From positions 4,447,825 through 4,511,824 of the forward strand of contig NZ_VLKF01000001.1 of NCBI RefSeq assembly GCF_007994135.1: a stretch of 64,000 bases of DNA, read 5' to 3'. The translations under genes were made by a program, and so were the position numbers. The stretch is from Modestobacter roseus. Its GTDB lineage: Bacteria > Actinomycetota > Actinomycetes > Mycobacteriales > Geodermatophilaceae. The notes beneath the pieces were generated by a model. The model was not told the DNA's origin. It did no database searches and saw only the letters and a program-made list of their open reading frames with translations. Of this stretch, positions 1 through 11,308 are shown one piece after another (position 1 is the stretch's first letter; the number at the start of each line of letters is the position of its first letter).

Positions 1-810
1 GGCGGCCCGCGCGTGGTGGTGCACCTGCAGCACCCGGTCGAGCACGTCGGCGGCGTGGAAGGCCTGCGACGCCGGCGCCACGGCGTCGCCCCGCAGCAGC
101 AGCACCTCCCGCAGCCGGGCGGCCAGCGGTGCGGGCAGAGCGGTCAGCTCGCGCTCTTCCAGCGTGCCGATCACCCGGTCCAGCTGGTCGCCGAGCAGCA
201 CCTCGCCGGCGAACCCGGCGTCGGGCAGCACCACGTTGTGCAGGTGGTGGGCCAGCCCGACCAGGAAGGGGACGACCGGGTCCGCACCCATCAGCGGCGC
301 CAGCAAGGCGGCGTAGACGGCGACGGTGAAGCAGTGGTCGCCGTGGCTCTCCGGCGGTTCCACGACCACCCGCGGCTTCCCGGGCGCGGTGGCGCCGGCC
401 CGCGGCTGGGCGTTGAGCGCCACCGCGAGGGGCGGGGGCGCGCCGGCTCCCCGCAGCCCCGGCAGCGCGGCCCGCAGCCGGCCGGCCAGCCCGCCGTCCA
501 GCGCGCCGGCCACCTCGTCGAAGGCGCGCCGCAGCACCGCCTGCGCCTCGTCGGCGGAGAGCCCGGCCGCGGCCAGCACCGCGGCGTCGACGCCGGCCAG
601 CCGGGCCCGGGCGACGGCGGCGGCGGTCTCCGACAGCGCCACCGTCCCGGCGTCCTCACCCGCGAGGAGCCGGGCCCAGGACCGGGCGAACGCCTGCTCG
701 GCGAGCGACCCGGGTGCGCCCGCGGTTCGCACCCGCTTGGCGTCGCCGATCTCGGCCAGCAGCGGACGCAGCCCGCCGAGGGGTGCCGGCCCGGACGTCG
801 TCGCCGTCAC
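1..810 (-). CDS. HD-like domain protein, C-terminus beyond window
   Basis: Only the first 270 residues are visible because no stop is reached before position 1. The GTG start at 810 overlaps the TGA of the inositol-phosphate-synthase-like gene upstream (GTGA), so the two are probably translationally coupled. A His/Asp-rich pattern (SHGDHCF at residues 155-161, LAHHLHNVVLPDAGF at 186-200, a further HAAD...HHH stretch at 252-266) resembles a metal-dependent HD-type phosphohydrolase core. The first 150 residues are Ala-rich and uninformative. In actinobacteria such genes are recalled to sit with inositol-phosphate synthase paralogues, UbiA prenyltransferases and sugar-phosphate isomerases; that association is from memory and the rest of the cluster lies outside. 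The function is not known. Confidence 0.7.
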   Translation of the reverse strand, partial: MTATTSGPAPLGGLRPLLAEIGDAKRVRTAGAPGSLAEQAFARSWARLLAGEDAGTVALSETAAAVARARLAGVDAAVLAAAGLSADEAQAVLRRAFDEVAGALDGGLAGRLRAALPGLRGAGAPPPLAVALNAQPRAGATAPGKPRVVVEPPESHGDHCFTVAVYAALLAPLMGADPVVPFLVGLAHHLHNVVLPDAGFAGEVLLGDQLDRVIGTLEERELTALPAPLAARLREVLLLRGDAVAPASQAFHAADVLDRVLQVHHHARAA

Positions 811-2057
811 CGGGAGGCCGGGTCGGCGTCGCTCCCCGTCCGGTCGGCCCCGCTGGTCAACCAGTCCATCAACACGGACTCCTGCCGGTGCAGCGCGTGC
901 TCGGGGGTGCTGCCGTCGGCGGTGATGGGGGCCTTGAAGAACCAGCCCAGGTGCCGCTGCACGCCGCCCTCGCCGCGCTGCTGGGCCAGGTCGACCAGCC
1001 GGACGATCTCCACGGCCAGCGGCGCGGCCAGGATCGAGTCCCGGCACTGGAAGTCGACCTTGATCTGCATCCGCTGGCCGAGGAAGCCGATCAGGTCGAT
1101 CGCGTCCCAGGCCTCCTTCTGGTCACCGCGCGGCCGGTAGTAGTCGATCCGGACGACGTGGTCCTCGACCGGGTAGCCGAGGATCGAGTCCAGCACCTTC
1201 CCCTTGGTCTGCAGCTTGCTCTCCAGCGACGCCGGGTCGTCGAGGGCCAAGCCGTCGCGGTTGCCCAGGATGTTGGCGGAGTACCAGCCCTCGACGGTCA
1301 GCGCGCGGCTGCGGAAGGCCGGGGCCAGCACCGTCTTCATCATGGTCTGGCCGGTCTTGCCGTCCTTGCCCGCGATCGGGACCGCGTGCCGCTCGGCCAG
1401 CTGGACCAGGGCCGGCACGTCGGCGGACAGGGACGGGGTGAAGTTCGCGTAGCCGACGCCTTCGACGATGGCCGCGTAGGCGTAGACCATCGACGGCGTG
1501 ATGGCCCGGTCGTCGGCGTCCAGCCCGGCCTCGAAGGCCTCCGGCGTCTGCAGGCAGGCCGCCGCGGGGTCGGGCCAGCGCTCGGTGGAGGCGAGGTTGA
1601 GCAGCACCAGCCCGTCGAGCTGCTGCTCCTCGCGGAACCGGCGGAGGTCGGCGCGGACGGCGTCCACCTGGGCCCGCCGGCCCTCGGCCAGCACGACGTT
1701 GCCGCCGGTGACGTTGCGGCAGAAGTCGGCGTCGCCAGCGGCCGGCCACGGCGTGATGCCCGACAGCAGCGGCTCGGCCTGCTGCAGCTGGCGGGCGTCG
1801 AGCACGCCGTGCTGCTCGGCGGCCTTGTAGAGGTCGGAGGCGTCGAGGTCCCAGCCGCCGACGACCAGGTCGTCGTAGCCGGCGAGGCCGGTGGCCTCCT
1901 CCAGGGACCGGCCACCGACGGTCACCCCGGCGAGCGGGAGACCGTCGGCGCCCACGGCGCCGAGCCGGAGCAGCTCCAGCCCGGCCACCGCGGTGGTCGC
2001 GACGGCACCCCCGAGTCCGACGATGGCGGTTCCGACGCGGCGTGCGGGCTGCGGCAC
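807..2057 (-). CDS. Inositol-3-phosphate synthase family protein
   Basis: The product is a 416-residue member of the NAD-dependent myo-inositol-phosphate synthase family, which converts glucose 6-phosphate to inositol phosphate. An N-terminal Rossmann loop (VGLGGAVATT, about residues 13-22) and the family signature GKDGKTGQTMMKT followed by a tyrosine/asparagine motif (GWYSANILGN) in the C-terminal half are visible. Its length exceeds the short archaeal/mycobacterial Ino1 (about 360 residues). The GTG start at 2057 is preceded by GAGGAG at a 6-7 nt distance. It overlaps the downstream HD-like gene by 4 nt. The operon context suggests a specialised paralogue rather than the housekeeping enzyme for phosphatidylinositol or mycothiol; this is inferred. 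Confidence 0.85.
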   Translation of the reverse strand: MPQPARRVGTAIVGLGGAVATTAVAGLELLRLGAVGADGLPLAGVTVGGRSLEEATGLAGYDDLVVGGWDLDASDLYKAAEQHGVLDARQLQQAEPLLSGITPWPAAGDADFCRNVTGGNVVLAEGRRAQVDAVRADLRRFREEQQLDGLVLLNLASTERWPDPAAACLQTPEAFEAGLDADDRAITPSMVYAYAAIVEGVGYANFTPSLSADVPALVQLAERHAVPIAGKDGKTGQTMMKTVLAPAFRSRALTVEGWYSANILGNRDGLALDDPASLESKLQTKGKVLDSILGYPVEDHVVRIDYYRPRGDQKEAWDAIDLIGFLGQRMQIKVDFQCRDSILAAPLAVEIVRLVDLAQQRGEGGVQRHLGWFFKAPITADGSTPEHALHRQESVLMDWLTSGADRTGSDADPASR

Positions 2058-2244
2058 GGGGTGCTCCTCGAGCTCAGTGCCCGGGTGGACTCCCCAGGCC
2101 TGAGACGACCCTCACGCGACCCCACAAGATGCGCGACCAGAAGATGGCACACGATCTGGTTGCTGCGCCGACACGCCGTAGAGCGCCCGGGACACGCCGT
2201 CGCCGTTCACCTGGACGTCTCCGGCCGCGGCGGGCGCCGCGGGG

Positions 2245-4570
<2,326 letters not shown>

Positions 4571-4710
4571 CTCGCATGCTCCCTCGCGCGCGGGTGGGGG
4601 TGGACGCCGGTGCTGGTCGGTCCACAACCTAGGCGGTACCGGGCGGCAGCGGTGCAGCCGGGCACCCGGTCGCCGGGCGGTGCGCGCTGCAACGGTGACA
4701 GCATGGAGGC

Positions 4711-5358
4711 GTGCCCGACCTGACCAGCATGCGCAGGGACTACGACGCCCAGGGGCTCTCCGAGGAGACCGTGGCCCCCACCTGGGTCGAGCAGTTCGAC
4801 CGGTGGTTCGCCGACGCGGTGGCCGCCGAGCTGCCCGAACCCAACGCCATGGTGGTCGCCACCGCCGACGCCGACGGCGTGCCCGACGCCCGGATCGTGC
4901 TGATGAAGGGCTACGACGCCGGCGGCTTCGTGTTCGGCACCAACTACGCCTCGGCCAAGGGCGCGCAGCTGGCGGTGAACCCGCGCGCCGCCGTCGTCTT
5001 CCCGTGGCACGTCCAGCAGCGGCAGGTGCGGGTCACCGGCACCGTCGAGCGGATCGGCGAGACCGCCTCCGACGCGCTCTGGGACCCCCGCCCGCGCGGG
5101 GCGCAGCTGGCCGCCGTCGCCTCGGTGCAGTCGACCGTCGTCGACGACCGAGAGGAGCTGGTCGAGCGGATGCGGCTGCTGGACGCCGAGACCGGGCCGG
5201 GGCCGGTGCCGCGGCCGCCGAGCTGGGGCGGCTACCGGGTGGCGCCCACGCGCGTGGAGTTCTGGCAGGGTGGCCACGACCGGCTGCACGACCGGCTGGT
5301 CTTCGTGCGGGATGACGAGGAAGGCGGCGGCTGGGTCCTGCAGCGCCTCGCCCCATGA
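4711..5358 (+). CDS. pdxH: Pyridoxamine 5'-phosphate oxidase
   Basis: PdxH is an FMN enzyme that oxidises pyridoxine or pyridoxamine 5'-phosphate to PLP. The 215-residue product matches the family in length. Motifs are EPNAMVVATAD, the RIVLMKGYD FMN loop, NYASAKGAQLAVNP, RPRGAQLAAVASVQS, and the C-terminal signature GYRVAPTRVEFWQGGHDRLHDR. The GTG at 4711 is the assigned start; a GGAGG lies too close to serve it, so the ATG at 4729 or leaderless initiation is possible. PLP users serC and an aminotransferase (19416-20573) lie in the same window. A dispersed repeat starts 5 nt after the stop. Confidence 0.93.
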   Translation: MPDLTSMRRDYDAQGLSEETVAPTWVEQFDRWFADAVAAELPEPNAMVVATADADGVPDARIVLMKGYDAGGFVFGTNYASAKGAQLAVNPRAAVVFPWHVQQRQVRVTGTVERIGETASDALWDPRPRGAQLAAVASVQSTVVDDREELVERMRLLDAETGPGPVPRPPSWGGYRVAPTRVEFWQGGHDRLHDRLVFVRDDEEGGGWVLQRLAP

Positions 5359-5363
5359 AGGGT

Positions 5364-5470
5364 GAAGGACCCCACCGCCCCCCACACCTCGCACGCTCGG
5401 CGCGGGACCCTGCGCCGGGGCCTGGCCCCCGCACCTCGCAGGCTCGGCGCGGGCCCCTGCAGCGGGGCCG
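5364..5470 (+). repeat. Dispersed repeat, copy B with a tandem partial copy
   Basis: A full unit from 5364 (GAAGGACCCC) to about 5422 (GGGGCC) is followed by a second, 5'-truncated unit ending CGGGGCCG at 5470. As in copy A, the GAAGGACCCC end follows a stop codon directly (pdxH, 5356-5358) in the same polarity. The partial tandem copy suggests unequal duplication. This repeat fills most of the space before the MFS gene and creates a spurious N-terminal extension of that frame. Confidence 0.75.
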
Positions 5471-5498
5471 TTCCAGCACCTCACCTCCGGTCGACCCG

Positions 5499-6836
5499 GT
5501 GGAGGGCGGGCTGGGCGTCGAGCAGCCGACGCCGCCGGTGCCGCGGCGCCGCGGGTGGGCGATCGACACCACGCCGCTGCGCAACCGCGCCTACCGCCGG
5601 GTCTTCGGCGGGGTCGCGGTCACCATGCTCGGTCAGCAGATGACGCTGGTCGCCGTCCCGTACCAGGTCTACCGCCTCACCGGCTCGTCGCTGATGGTCG
5701 GGCTGACCTCGGTGGTCGCGCTGGTGCCGTTGGTGGTCTTCGGCCTGCTCGGCGGGGCGATCGCCGATGCGATGGACCGCCGCCGGCTGATGGTGATCAG
5801 CTCGGTCGGGGCCGCCGTCACCAGCGCGCTGCTGGCCGTCCAGGCGCTGCTCCCCGGTCCCGGGCAGCTGTGGGTGCTGTGGGTGCTGGCCGCCGCCGTG
5901 TCGGCGTTCGCCGCGGTCAACCAGCCCGCCCGCAGCGCCGTCATCCCGGCCCTGGTCGGGGCCGAGGGCGTCGCCGCGGCCAACGCGCTGGCGATGACCG
6001 TGCGGCAGGCCGGGGTGATCGTCGGCCCGCTGCTGGCCGGGCTGCTGATCGGCCTGGGCGACCTGTCGATCCTCTACACCGTCGACGCGATCGGCTTCGT
6101 CCTCGCCGTGCTGCTGCTGCGCGGGCTGCCGGCCCTGCCCCCGGAGGGGGTGTCCGGCCCGCTGCGACTGGGGGCCGCGGTGCGCGGCGTGGGGGAGGGC
6201 TTCGGGTTCCTGCGCACCCAGCCGGTGCTGCTGATGACCTTCGTCGTCGACGTGATCGCGATGCTGTTCGCCTGGCCGCAGGCGGTGTTCCCCGAGCTGT
6301 CCGAGACCACCTACGCCGGTGACGCGAACAGCTTGGGCTGGCTGTTCGCCGGGGTGTCCATCGGCTCGCTGCTGATGGGGCTGACGTCGGGCTGGGTGAG
6401 CCGGGTCGACCGGCAGGGCGCCGTGGTGCTCGCCGCGATCGCGGTCTGGGGCGTGGCCATCATCGGGTTCGGGGTGTCGGCCTCGCTCTGGCTGGCGGTG
6501 CTCTGCCTGGCGGTCGCGGGCGCGGCGGACATGGTCAGCGCCGTCCTGCGCTCCGCGATGCTGCAGACGGCGGCGCCGGACGAGATGCGCGGGCGCATGC
6601 AGGGCGTGTTCGTCGTCGTGGTCGCCGGCGGCCCGCGGCTGGGCGACCTGCGCGCCGGCGTCATGGCCAGCAGCCTCGGGGTCACCGCGGCGATGGTCTC
6701 CGGCGGCGTCGTGATCATCGTGGCGATGGCCGTGGTCGCCGTCGCCGTCCCGTCGTTCTGGTTCTTCCGCGCCTCGCGCGCCGACGAGGTCGCGGCGCAG
6801 GCCCGGGCCCGGATGGCGGAACGCGCGAACGACTGA
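5499..6836 (+). CDS. MFS transporter (EntS/MFS_3-like exporter)
   Basis: An inner-membrane carrier of about 445 residues with about 12 hydrophobic segments. The N-terminal region (LRNRAYRRVFGGVAVTMLGQQ) and the loop GGAIADAMDRRRLM, a version of the MFS motif A, fit the EntS-like MFS_3 group that exports siderophores, drugs or macrolides. The frame stays open from 5355, but residues before 5499 are encoded by the dispersed repeat, so the GTG at 5499 is preferred; no clean ribosome site is visible. No regulator or biosynthetic genes are adjacent, so the substrate is unknown. Confidence 0.85.
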   Translation: MEGGLGVEQPTPPVPRRRGWAIDTTPLRNRAYRRVFGGVAVTMLGQQMTLVAVPYQVYRLTGSSLMVGLTSVVALVPLVVFGLLGGAIADAMDRRRLMVISSVGAAVTSALLAVQALLPGPGQLWVLWVLAAAVSAFAAVNQPARSAVIPALVGAEGVAAANALAMTVRQAGVIVGPLLAGLLIGLGDLSILYTVDAIGFVLAVLLLRGLPALPPEGVSGPLRLGAAVRGVGEGFGFLRTQPVLLMTFVVDVIAMLFAWPQAVFPELSETTYAGDANSLGWLFAGVSIGSLLMGLTSGWVSRVDRQGAVVLAAIAVWGVAIIGFGVSASLWLAVLCLAVAGAADMVSAVLRSAMLQTAAPDEMRGRMQGVFVVVVAGGPRLGDLRAGVMASSLGVTAAMVSGGVVIIVAMAVVAVAVPSFWFFRASRADEVAAQARARMAERAND

Positions 6837-6865
6837 CCGCTGTCACACGGGGTAGCTGCGCCTCC

Positions 6866-8047
6866 ATGGCCCTGCCGAAGATCCTCGTCCTCGTCCTCGC
6901 CGGTGGTCAGGGGGGCCGGCTGGAGCTGCTCACCGAGACCCGCGCCAAGCCCGCCGTCCCGTTCGCCGGCGTCTACCGGCTGATCGACTTCCCGCTGTCC
7001 AACTGCGAGCACTCGCAGATCCCCGACGTGTGGGTGTCGGTGCAGTACCAGCCGATGTCGCTGTCGCAGCACCTGGCCAACGGCCGCCCCTGGGACCTGG
7101 ACCGCACGACCGGCGGACTGATGGTGCTGCCCCCGTTCCAGGCGCCCAGCGAGCGGGCCGGGTTCACCGCGGGCACCGCCGACGGGCTCTGGCGGCAGGC
7201 CCAGCTGATCCGCGACTTCGCCCCGGATGCGCTCGTCGTCGTCAGCTCCGACGCCGTCTACAAGCTCGACTACCGCGCCGTCGTCGACGAGCACCTGGGG
7301 TCCGGCGCCGAGGTGACCATGGTGACGACCGACGTCGCGGCCGACGACGCGTCCCGGTACGGGATCGTGCAGACCGACGGCGACCGGGTCACCGACTACG
7401 CCTACAAGCCCGACGAGCCGGCCACCACGACCGCCACCAACGAGGTCTTCGTCTTCAGCCCGACGCCGACGCTGGACCGGCTCGAGGCGCTGGACGACGA
7501 GGTCGGCGAGGAGGGCCTGGAGGACCTGGGCACCCACCTGCTGCCCGCGCAGACCCGGGACGGCGTGGCCCGTGCGCACCGGCTGAACAGCTACTGGCGC
7601 GACGTCGGGACGGTCGAGGCCTACTGGCAGGCGCACCAGGACTTCCTCTCCCCGGAGCCGCCCATCGACCTGGACGAGCCGGCCTGGCCGGTGCACACGC
7701 GCGGCGGCCGGCGCAGCGCCGCACGGGTGCTGCACGGCGCGGTGGTCGAGGGCAGCCTGATCTCCGGCGGCACCCGGGTGGCCGGGCGGGTGAGCGGCTC
7801 GGTGCTCTCGCCCGGGGTGGTCGTGGAGGAGGGCGCCACCGTCGTCGACTCGGTGCTGCTGCCCGGCGCCCGGGTGCGCGCGGGCGCGACCGTGACCCGG
7901 ACGGTGCTGGACGACGACGTCGTGGTCGGCCGGAGCGCCACCGTCGGCGGGGACGGGGACATCACCCTGGTGGGCCGCCGGGCCCAGGTCGAGGACGGCG
8001 CCGAGCTGGCCGCCGGCGCCCGGCTCCCCGAGCCCGAGCGCAGCTGA
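6866..8047 (+). CDS. GlgC-like glucose-1-phosphate nucleotidyltransferase
   Basis: A 393-residue member of the ADP-glucose pyrophosphorylase family, making nucleotide-sugar from glucose 1-phosphate for glycogen-type polymers. The N-terminal loop reads GGQGGRLELLTETRAKP followed by VPFAGVYRLIDFPLSN. The substrate lysine region and the YWRDVGTVEAYWQAH motif are present, and the C-terminal third has left-handed beta-helix hexapeptides (VSGSVLSPGVVVEEGATV). LELLT replaces the more common LxPLT, so this may be a paralogue rather than the main GlgC. No other glycogen gene is adjacent. The gene converges on udgX, with TTTCGGCGCCGAAA palindromes between them. Confidence 0.85.
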   Translation: MALPKILVLVLAGGQGGRLELLTETRAKPAVPFAGVYRLIDFPLSNCEHSQIPDVWVSVQYQPMSLSQHLANGRPWDLDRTTGGLMVLPPFQAPSERAGFTAGTADGLWRQAQLIRDFAPDALVVVSSDAVYKLDYRAVVDEHLGSGAEVTMVTTDVAADDASRYGIVQTDGDRVTDYAYKPDEPATTTATNEVFVFSPTPTLDRLEALDDEVGEEGLEDLGTHLLPAQTRDGVARAHRLNSYWRDVGTVEAYWQAHQDFLSPEPPIDLDEPAWPVHTRGGRRSAARVLHGAVVEGSLISGGTRVAGRVSGSVLSPGVVVEEGATVVDSVLLPGARVRAGATVTRTVLDDDVVVGRSATVGGDGDITLVGRRAQVEDGAELAAGARLPEPERS

Positions 8048-8079
8048 CCCCCACCGGCTCTCGGCGCTCCCACTCCGGC

Positions 8080-8115
8080 TTTCGGCGCCGAAACCCGGCC
8101 GGGTTCGGCGCCGAA
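8080..8115. repeat. Two TTCGGCGCCGAA palindromes between convergent genes
   Basis: Two self-complementary units (TTTCGGCGCCGAAA at 8080-8093 and TTCGGCGCCGAA at 8104-8115) flank a CCCGGCCGGG palindrome. Together they can fold as nested hairpins in either transcript. A weaker third unit lies at about 8058-8067. A related unit occurs at 24730-24743, also between convergent genes. They probably act as a bidirectional terminator. Confidence 0.6.
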
Positions 8116-8130
8116 ACCTGATCGGTGGGG

Positions 8131-8802
8131 TCAGGCGAGGGTCGTGGCGACCACCCGGAGGTCGGTGACCAGCGCGTCGTAGGCGGCCTGGCGGCCCTCG
8201 TCCGGGGTGCGCAGCACCGCCGAGGGGTGCGTCGTCGCGATGACCCAGGTCTGGTGCGGGGCGTCCTCGTCCTGGTCGGCCTCGGGGACGGGTTCGGTGC
8301 CCGGCAGCGTCCACGGCATCAGCTGCCCGTGGTCGCGGGTGATCCGGAACGACGGCGAGATCAGCGCCTTCGCCGCGACCGCGCCCAGGCACACGACGAC
8401 CTCGGGCTGCAGCACGGCGAACTCCGCCTCCAGCCACGGCCGGCAGGCGGCGAGGTGCTCGGCTCCCGGTGACTGGTGGATCCGCCGCTTCGGGGTCGGC
8501 CGGAACCGGAAGTGCTTCACCGAGTTGGTGACGTAGGCGTCGCGGCGGTCGATGCCGGCCTCGACCAGGGCCTCGTCCAGCAGGCGCCCGGCCGGGCCGA
8601 CGAACGGCTCGCCCGTCCGGTCCTCGGAGTCGCCGGGTTGCTCACCGACGAAGACGACGCGGGCGGTCTCCGGCCCCTCGCCGAACACGGTCTGGGTGGC
8701 CGGTTCCCACAGCTCGCAGGCCCGGCAGCCCGCGGCGGCCTCGCGGAGCCCGGCCAGGCCGACGCCGCTGGGCGGCTGCGCGGGGTGGTTCTCGCTGCTC
8801 AT
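8131..8802 (-). CDS. udgX: UdgX-type uracil-DNA glycosylase (uracil-crosslinking)
   Basis: A 223-residue uracil-DNA glycosylase of the iron-sulfur superfamily. The hallmark of UdgX, the R-loop KRRIHQSP, is present at residues 105-112. Counting from the ATG at 8802 puts the histidine at residue 109, the number known for the M. smegmatis enzyme, where it bonds covalently to the uracil-derived abasic site. Cluster cysteines include C26 and C29 plus two later ones (HLAACRP, VVCLGAV). Motif GEQPGD is at 53-58 and HPSAVLR near the end. A 29-residue upstream extension of the frame is rejected because family members start near the CxxC. Confidence 0.92.
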   Translation of the reverse strand: MSSENHPAQPPSGVGLAGLREAAAGCRACELWEPATQTVFGEGPETARVVFVGEQPGDSEDRTGEPFVGPAGRLLDEALVEAGIDRRDAYVTNSVKHFRFRPTPKRRIHQSPGAEHLAACRPWLEAEFAVLQPEVVVCLGAVAAKALISPSFRITRDHGQLMPWTLPGTEPVPEADQDEDAPHQTWVIATTHPSAVLRTPDEGRQAAYDALVTDLRVVATTLA

Positions 8803-8980
8803 GGACCGATGACACCGGAAACGGTGCTGTCCCGCAGCGTGGGACGTCGCTACGGTCGCGGCGGTTGGGCGACACACCCAGCCGTTCACTTGACGGGACG
8901 GAAAGTGATCCGCCAGTCTTTCCGCGATGGAAAGTCAGCCCGGGCGGACGTGCCGGGATGCGACGACGACCGGAGGAGCA

Positions 8981-9898
8981 GTGCTCGAGATCGACGGCCT
9001 GGTCAAGGCCTACGGCGAGAACCAGGTGCTCAAGGGGGTGAGCTTCACCGTCGCACCCGGCCAGATGTTCGGCTTCTGCGGGTCCAACGGTGCCGGCAAG
9101 ACCACCACGATGCGCATCGCCATGGGTCTGGCCCGCGCCGACGCCGGCGAGGTGCGCTGGAACGGCGCCCCGGTCGACGAGGCGGTGCGCCGCCGGATCG
9201 GCTACATGCCGGAGGAGCGCGGCCTCTACCCGAAGATGAAGGTGCGCGAGCAGCTGGCCTACTTCGCCCGGCTGCACGGCATGGACGCCGGCAGCGCCGG
9301 TCGCGCGGCCGGCGAGTGGGGCGAGCGGCTCGGCCTGGGGGAGCGGCTGGGCGACCCGGTGGAGAAGCTGTCGCTGGGCAACCAGCAGCGCGTGCAGCTG
9401 GCCGCCGCGCTCGTCAGCGAACCGGACGTGCTGATCCTCGACGAGCCGTTCTCCGGCCTGGACCCGGTCGGCGTCGACTCCCTCGCGGAGGCGCTGCTGG
9501 ACCAGTGCCGGCGCGGCGTGCCGGTCGTCTTCTCCAGCCACCAGCTGGACCTGGTCGAGCGGCTCTGTGACGCCGTCGGCATCCTGGCCCGCGGTTCGAT
9601 GGTCGCCACCGGCACCGTCGCCGAGCTGCGCGCCTCGGCCCACGGCCGGCAGCTGCGCGTCGTCGCCCCCGACGCCGCGGCCGGCTGGGCCGCCGGCCTG
9701 CCCGGTGTCCGGGTGGTCTCGGAGAGCCGCGGCGACACGGTGCTCGAGCTGCAGCACGGCGCCGACGACCAGCAGGTGCTGCACGCCGCGGTCGCCACCG
9801 GGCGGGTGACCCACTTCGCCTGGCGTGAGCCCACGCTGGTCGAGCTGTTCCGCGACGCGGTCAGCGCCCCGGCGACCCCCGTGGCGGTGGCGGCGTGA
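8981..9898 (+). CDS. ABC transporter ATP-binding protein (NatA-like exporter)
   Basis: A 305-residue cytoplasmic ATPase of the ABC-2 exporter class. Walker A is GSNGAGKTTT, the signature motif is degenerate but recognisable (LSLGNQQRVQL), Walker B is DVLILDEPFSGLD, and the switch His lies in FSSHQLD. A C-terminal domain of about 90 residues follows, common in NatA-type subunits. The GTG at 8981 has GGAGGAG immediately upstream; the ATG at 8927 would add an unsupported tail. The stop overlaps the permease start by 4 nt. Upstream DNA (8910-8940) contains GGAAAGT direct and inverted repeats that could bind a regulator. Confidence 0.88.
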   Translation: MLEIDGLVKAYGENQVLKGVSFTVAPGQMFGFCGSNGAGKTTTMRIAMGLARADAGEVRWNGAPVDEAVRRRIGYMPEERGLYPKMKVREQLAYFARLHGMDAGSAGRAAGEWGERLGLGERLGDPVEKLSLGNQQRVQLAAALVSEPDVLILDEPFSGLDPVGVDSLAEALLDQCRRGVPVVFSSHQLDLVERLCDAVGILARGSMVATGTVAELRASAHGRQLRVVAPDAAAGWAAGLPGVRVVSESRGDTVLELQHGADDQQVLHAAVATGRVTHFAWREPTLVELFRDAVSAPATPVAVAA

Positions 9899-11097
9899 GC
9901 GCCCCGGTGCGGCACCAGACGCGTCCGCAGAGCCCGGCGGCGCTGGTCCGCCTGGTCGCCGCCCGCGAGGTCACGACCCGGATCCGCGACAAGAACTTCC
10001 TGATCGGCTCCGCCGTCCTGATCCTGCTCATCGTCGGCATGCTGGTCTTCCAGGTGATCATCAACAGCGGCACCGACGAGACCCGCATCGGCGTCGTCGG
10101 CGGGGACGCCGCCGTGGAGCAGGCGCTGACGGCCCAGGGTGACGCGCTGGGCACCGACGTCACGGTCGTCGAGTACGACGACGAGGCGGCGGCCCGGACG
10201 GCGGTGGAGGACGAGGACGTCGACGGCGCGCTGCTCAGCCCGTCGGGTGCGCAGCCCGAGCTGCTGGTCGACAGCGGCGGCGAGAGCACCCGGACCCTGG
10301 TCCAGGGCGCGCTGACCAACCTGGCCATGGCCGCCCAGCTCGACCAGGCCGGGGTGCAGCTGCAGCCCGGGCCGGAGGTGGAGCTGGTCTCGCTGGACGC
10401 CGACGCCGACGACCGGTTCACCTCGACCATCGTCGCGCTGGTCGGGGTGGTCGTGCTGTACAGCCTGATCATCCTGTTCGGCCAGTTCGTCGCCCAGGGC
10501 GTGGTCGAGGAGAAGTCCAGCCGGGTGGTCGAGCTGCTGCTGGCCACCATGCGCCCCTGGCAGCTGCTCGCCGGCAAGGTCATCGGGCTGGGGCTGCTCG
10601 GCCTGGCCCAGATCCTGCTGGTCGCGGTCATCGGCGTGGCCGGGGCGCTGGCCTTCGACGTCGTCGAGCTGCCCGGCGACGTCATCGGCCCGGTGGTCAC
10701 CGTGATCGCGTGGTTCGTGCTCGGCTACGCGTTCTACGCCTCGGTGTTCGCCGCGGCCGCCTCGCTGGTCAGCCGGCAGGAGGACCTCGGCACGGTCATC
10801 ACCCCGACCACGATCCTGCTGGTGGCCGGGTTCGTGATCGCCATCCAGGCCGCGCAGGACCCGGCCAGCACGCTGGCCACGGTCACCTCGTTCATCCCGG
10901 GGCTCTCACCGATGGTGATGCCGGTGCGCATGGCCGCCGGGGAGGCCGCTGTCTGGGAGGTCGCCGTCGCGGTCGTGCTGATGCTGCTGGCGATCGCCGC
11001 GGTGGTGCGGATCGGGGGCCGGATCTACTCCGGCGCCCTGCTGCGCACCAGCGGCAAGGTCAGCATGCGCGAGGCCCTCAAGACCGAGCGCGCCTGA
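9895..11097 (+). CDS. ABC-2 type permease (NatB-like)
   Basis: A 400-residue integral membrane partner of the preceding ATPase; the GTGA overlap at 9895 supports one complex. There is one N-terminal transmembrane helix (about residues 36-57), then a large extracytoplasmic domain with an acidic surface, then five or six helices from about residue 180 onward. The EEKSSRVVELLLATMRP cytoplasmic motif is typical of NatB/ABC-2 permeases. The substrate is unknown; family members export Na+, drugs or lipids. Confidence 0.87.
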   Translation: MSAPVRHQTRPQSPAALVRLVAAREVTTRIRDKNFLIGSAVLILLIVGMLVFQVIINSGTDETRIGVVGGDAAVEQALTAQGDALGTDVTVVEYDDEAAARTAVEDEDVDGALLSPSGAQPELLVDSGGESTRTLVQGALTNLAMAAQLDQAGVQLQPGPEVELVSLDADADDRFTSTIVALVGVVVLYSLIILFGQFVAQGVVEEKSSRVVELLLATMRPWQLLAGKVIGLGLLGLAQILLVAVIGVAGALAFDVVELPGDVIGPVVTVIAWFVLGYAFYASVFAAAASLVSRQEDLGTVITPTTILLVAGFVIAIQAAQDPASTLATVTSFIPGLSPMVMPVRMAAGEAAVWEVAVAVVLMLLAIAAVVRIGGRIYSGALLRTSGKVSMREALKTERA

Positions 11098-11308
11098 GGC
11101 CTGAGCTCCAGGGCGGGGCGGGCGCTCGACCCGGCCGCCTGGGGCGGGTGGGGTGGGTGGGGCGGTGAAGTCGTGCATTCGACCAATTTCGAGATCCGAA
11201 CTGGCTCGACTCGTCCCACCACGCGCCGGTCCCGTTCGCCCGGTGCGCCCGAGACTCTGCCCGACCGGGGCGCCTGCCCCGAGGCGGGCGGAGCGAGGAG
11301 TGGGTTCG

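Noticed and set aside
5355..5498. N-terminal extension of the MFS transporter
   Set aside because: The extension is encoded by the dispersed repeat, is Pro/Arg-rich, and has no counterpart in the transporter family.
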